From Acidimicrobiales bacterium (GTDB taxonomy: Bacteria; Actinomycetota; Acidimicrobiia; Acidimicrobiales; RAAP-2), in contig JASHWO010000076.1 in the NCBI GenBank assembly GCA_030044045.1, forward strand, positions 1 to 5,399: a stretch of 5,399 bases of DNA. The letters are read 5' to 3'. Of the stretch, positions 5,384-5,399 are shown one piece after another. A program made the position numbers and the translations under genes. The notes below the pieces were generated by a model. It did no database searches and was not told where the DNA came from. It saw nothing but the letters and a program-made list of their open reading frames with translations. Position 1 is the stretch's first letter; every line of letters begins with the position of its first letter.

Positions 5384-5399
5384 CGGGCCGGCCGGCCCG
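5384..5399. repeat. 16-nt GC palindrome at the window edge
   Basis: CGGGCCGGCCGGCCCG equals its own reverse complement and runs to the last base. It lies upstream of the pst promoter and could be half of a terminator or hairpin belonging to a gene outside the window. No gene or other signal is visible in 5358-5399. Short G/C-only palindromes are frequent in such DNA. Confidence 0.4.

Noticed and set aside
1..5399. Search for tRNA or rRNA genes, CRISPR arrays, insertion sequences, toxin-antitoxin or phage genes
   Set aside because: Almost all of the window is occupied by five intact housekeeping-type genes. No repeat array, transposase motif or tRNA-like fold was seen on either strand.

Overview
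The window is very GC-rich and carries five genes, all on the minus strand and packed almost end to end. It reads as a phosphate-transport (pst) operon with an acyl-CoA dehydrogenase gene attached to its 3' end. High GC, GTG starts, GC-only hairpins, a leaderless-looking first gene and PHO-box-like repeats of the Streptomyces type point to an actinobacterium. Acidimicrobiia or a similar uncultured lineage is possible, but the sequence alone does not fix the class.

In transcription order (right to left): an upstream regulatory region (5286-5399) with up to five tandem 11-nt units, the three nearest the gene resembling an actinobacterial PHO box, and a -10-like TAACACT just before the start of the first gene; pstB, the ATPase (4425-5285); a 74-nt spacer with a GC hairpin, then a G-poor leader and a strong Shine-Dalgarno; pstS, the secreted phosphate-binding protein (3241-4350); pstC, a permease whose GTG start overlaps the pstS stop (2162-3244) and whose first codons contain a perfect 13-bp GC hairpin; pstA, the second permease, 2 nt after pstC (1284-2159); and an acyl-CoA dehydrogenase 9 nt after pstA (54-1274). 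The last 53 bases (1-53) hold only a GC-rich imperfect palindrome.

PstS should capture extracytoplasmic phosphate and deliver it to the PstC-PstA channel, which is powered by a PstB dimer. The transporter is complete, but phoU and the two-component regulator are not in the window. The order pstB-pstS-pstC-pstA differs from the usual pstS-pstC-pstA-pstB. Nothing here is a wholly new system. The most notable points are the phased PHO-box array fused to a probable leaderless start, the strong hairpin at the pstS/pstC junction, residue changes in PstS and PstB, and the appended acyl-CoA dehydrogenase whose catalytic glutamate appears to sit in the isovaleryl-CoA-dehydrogenase position.
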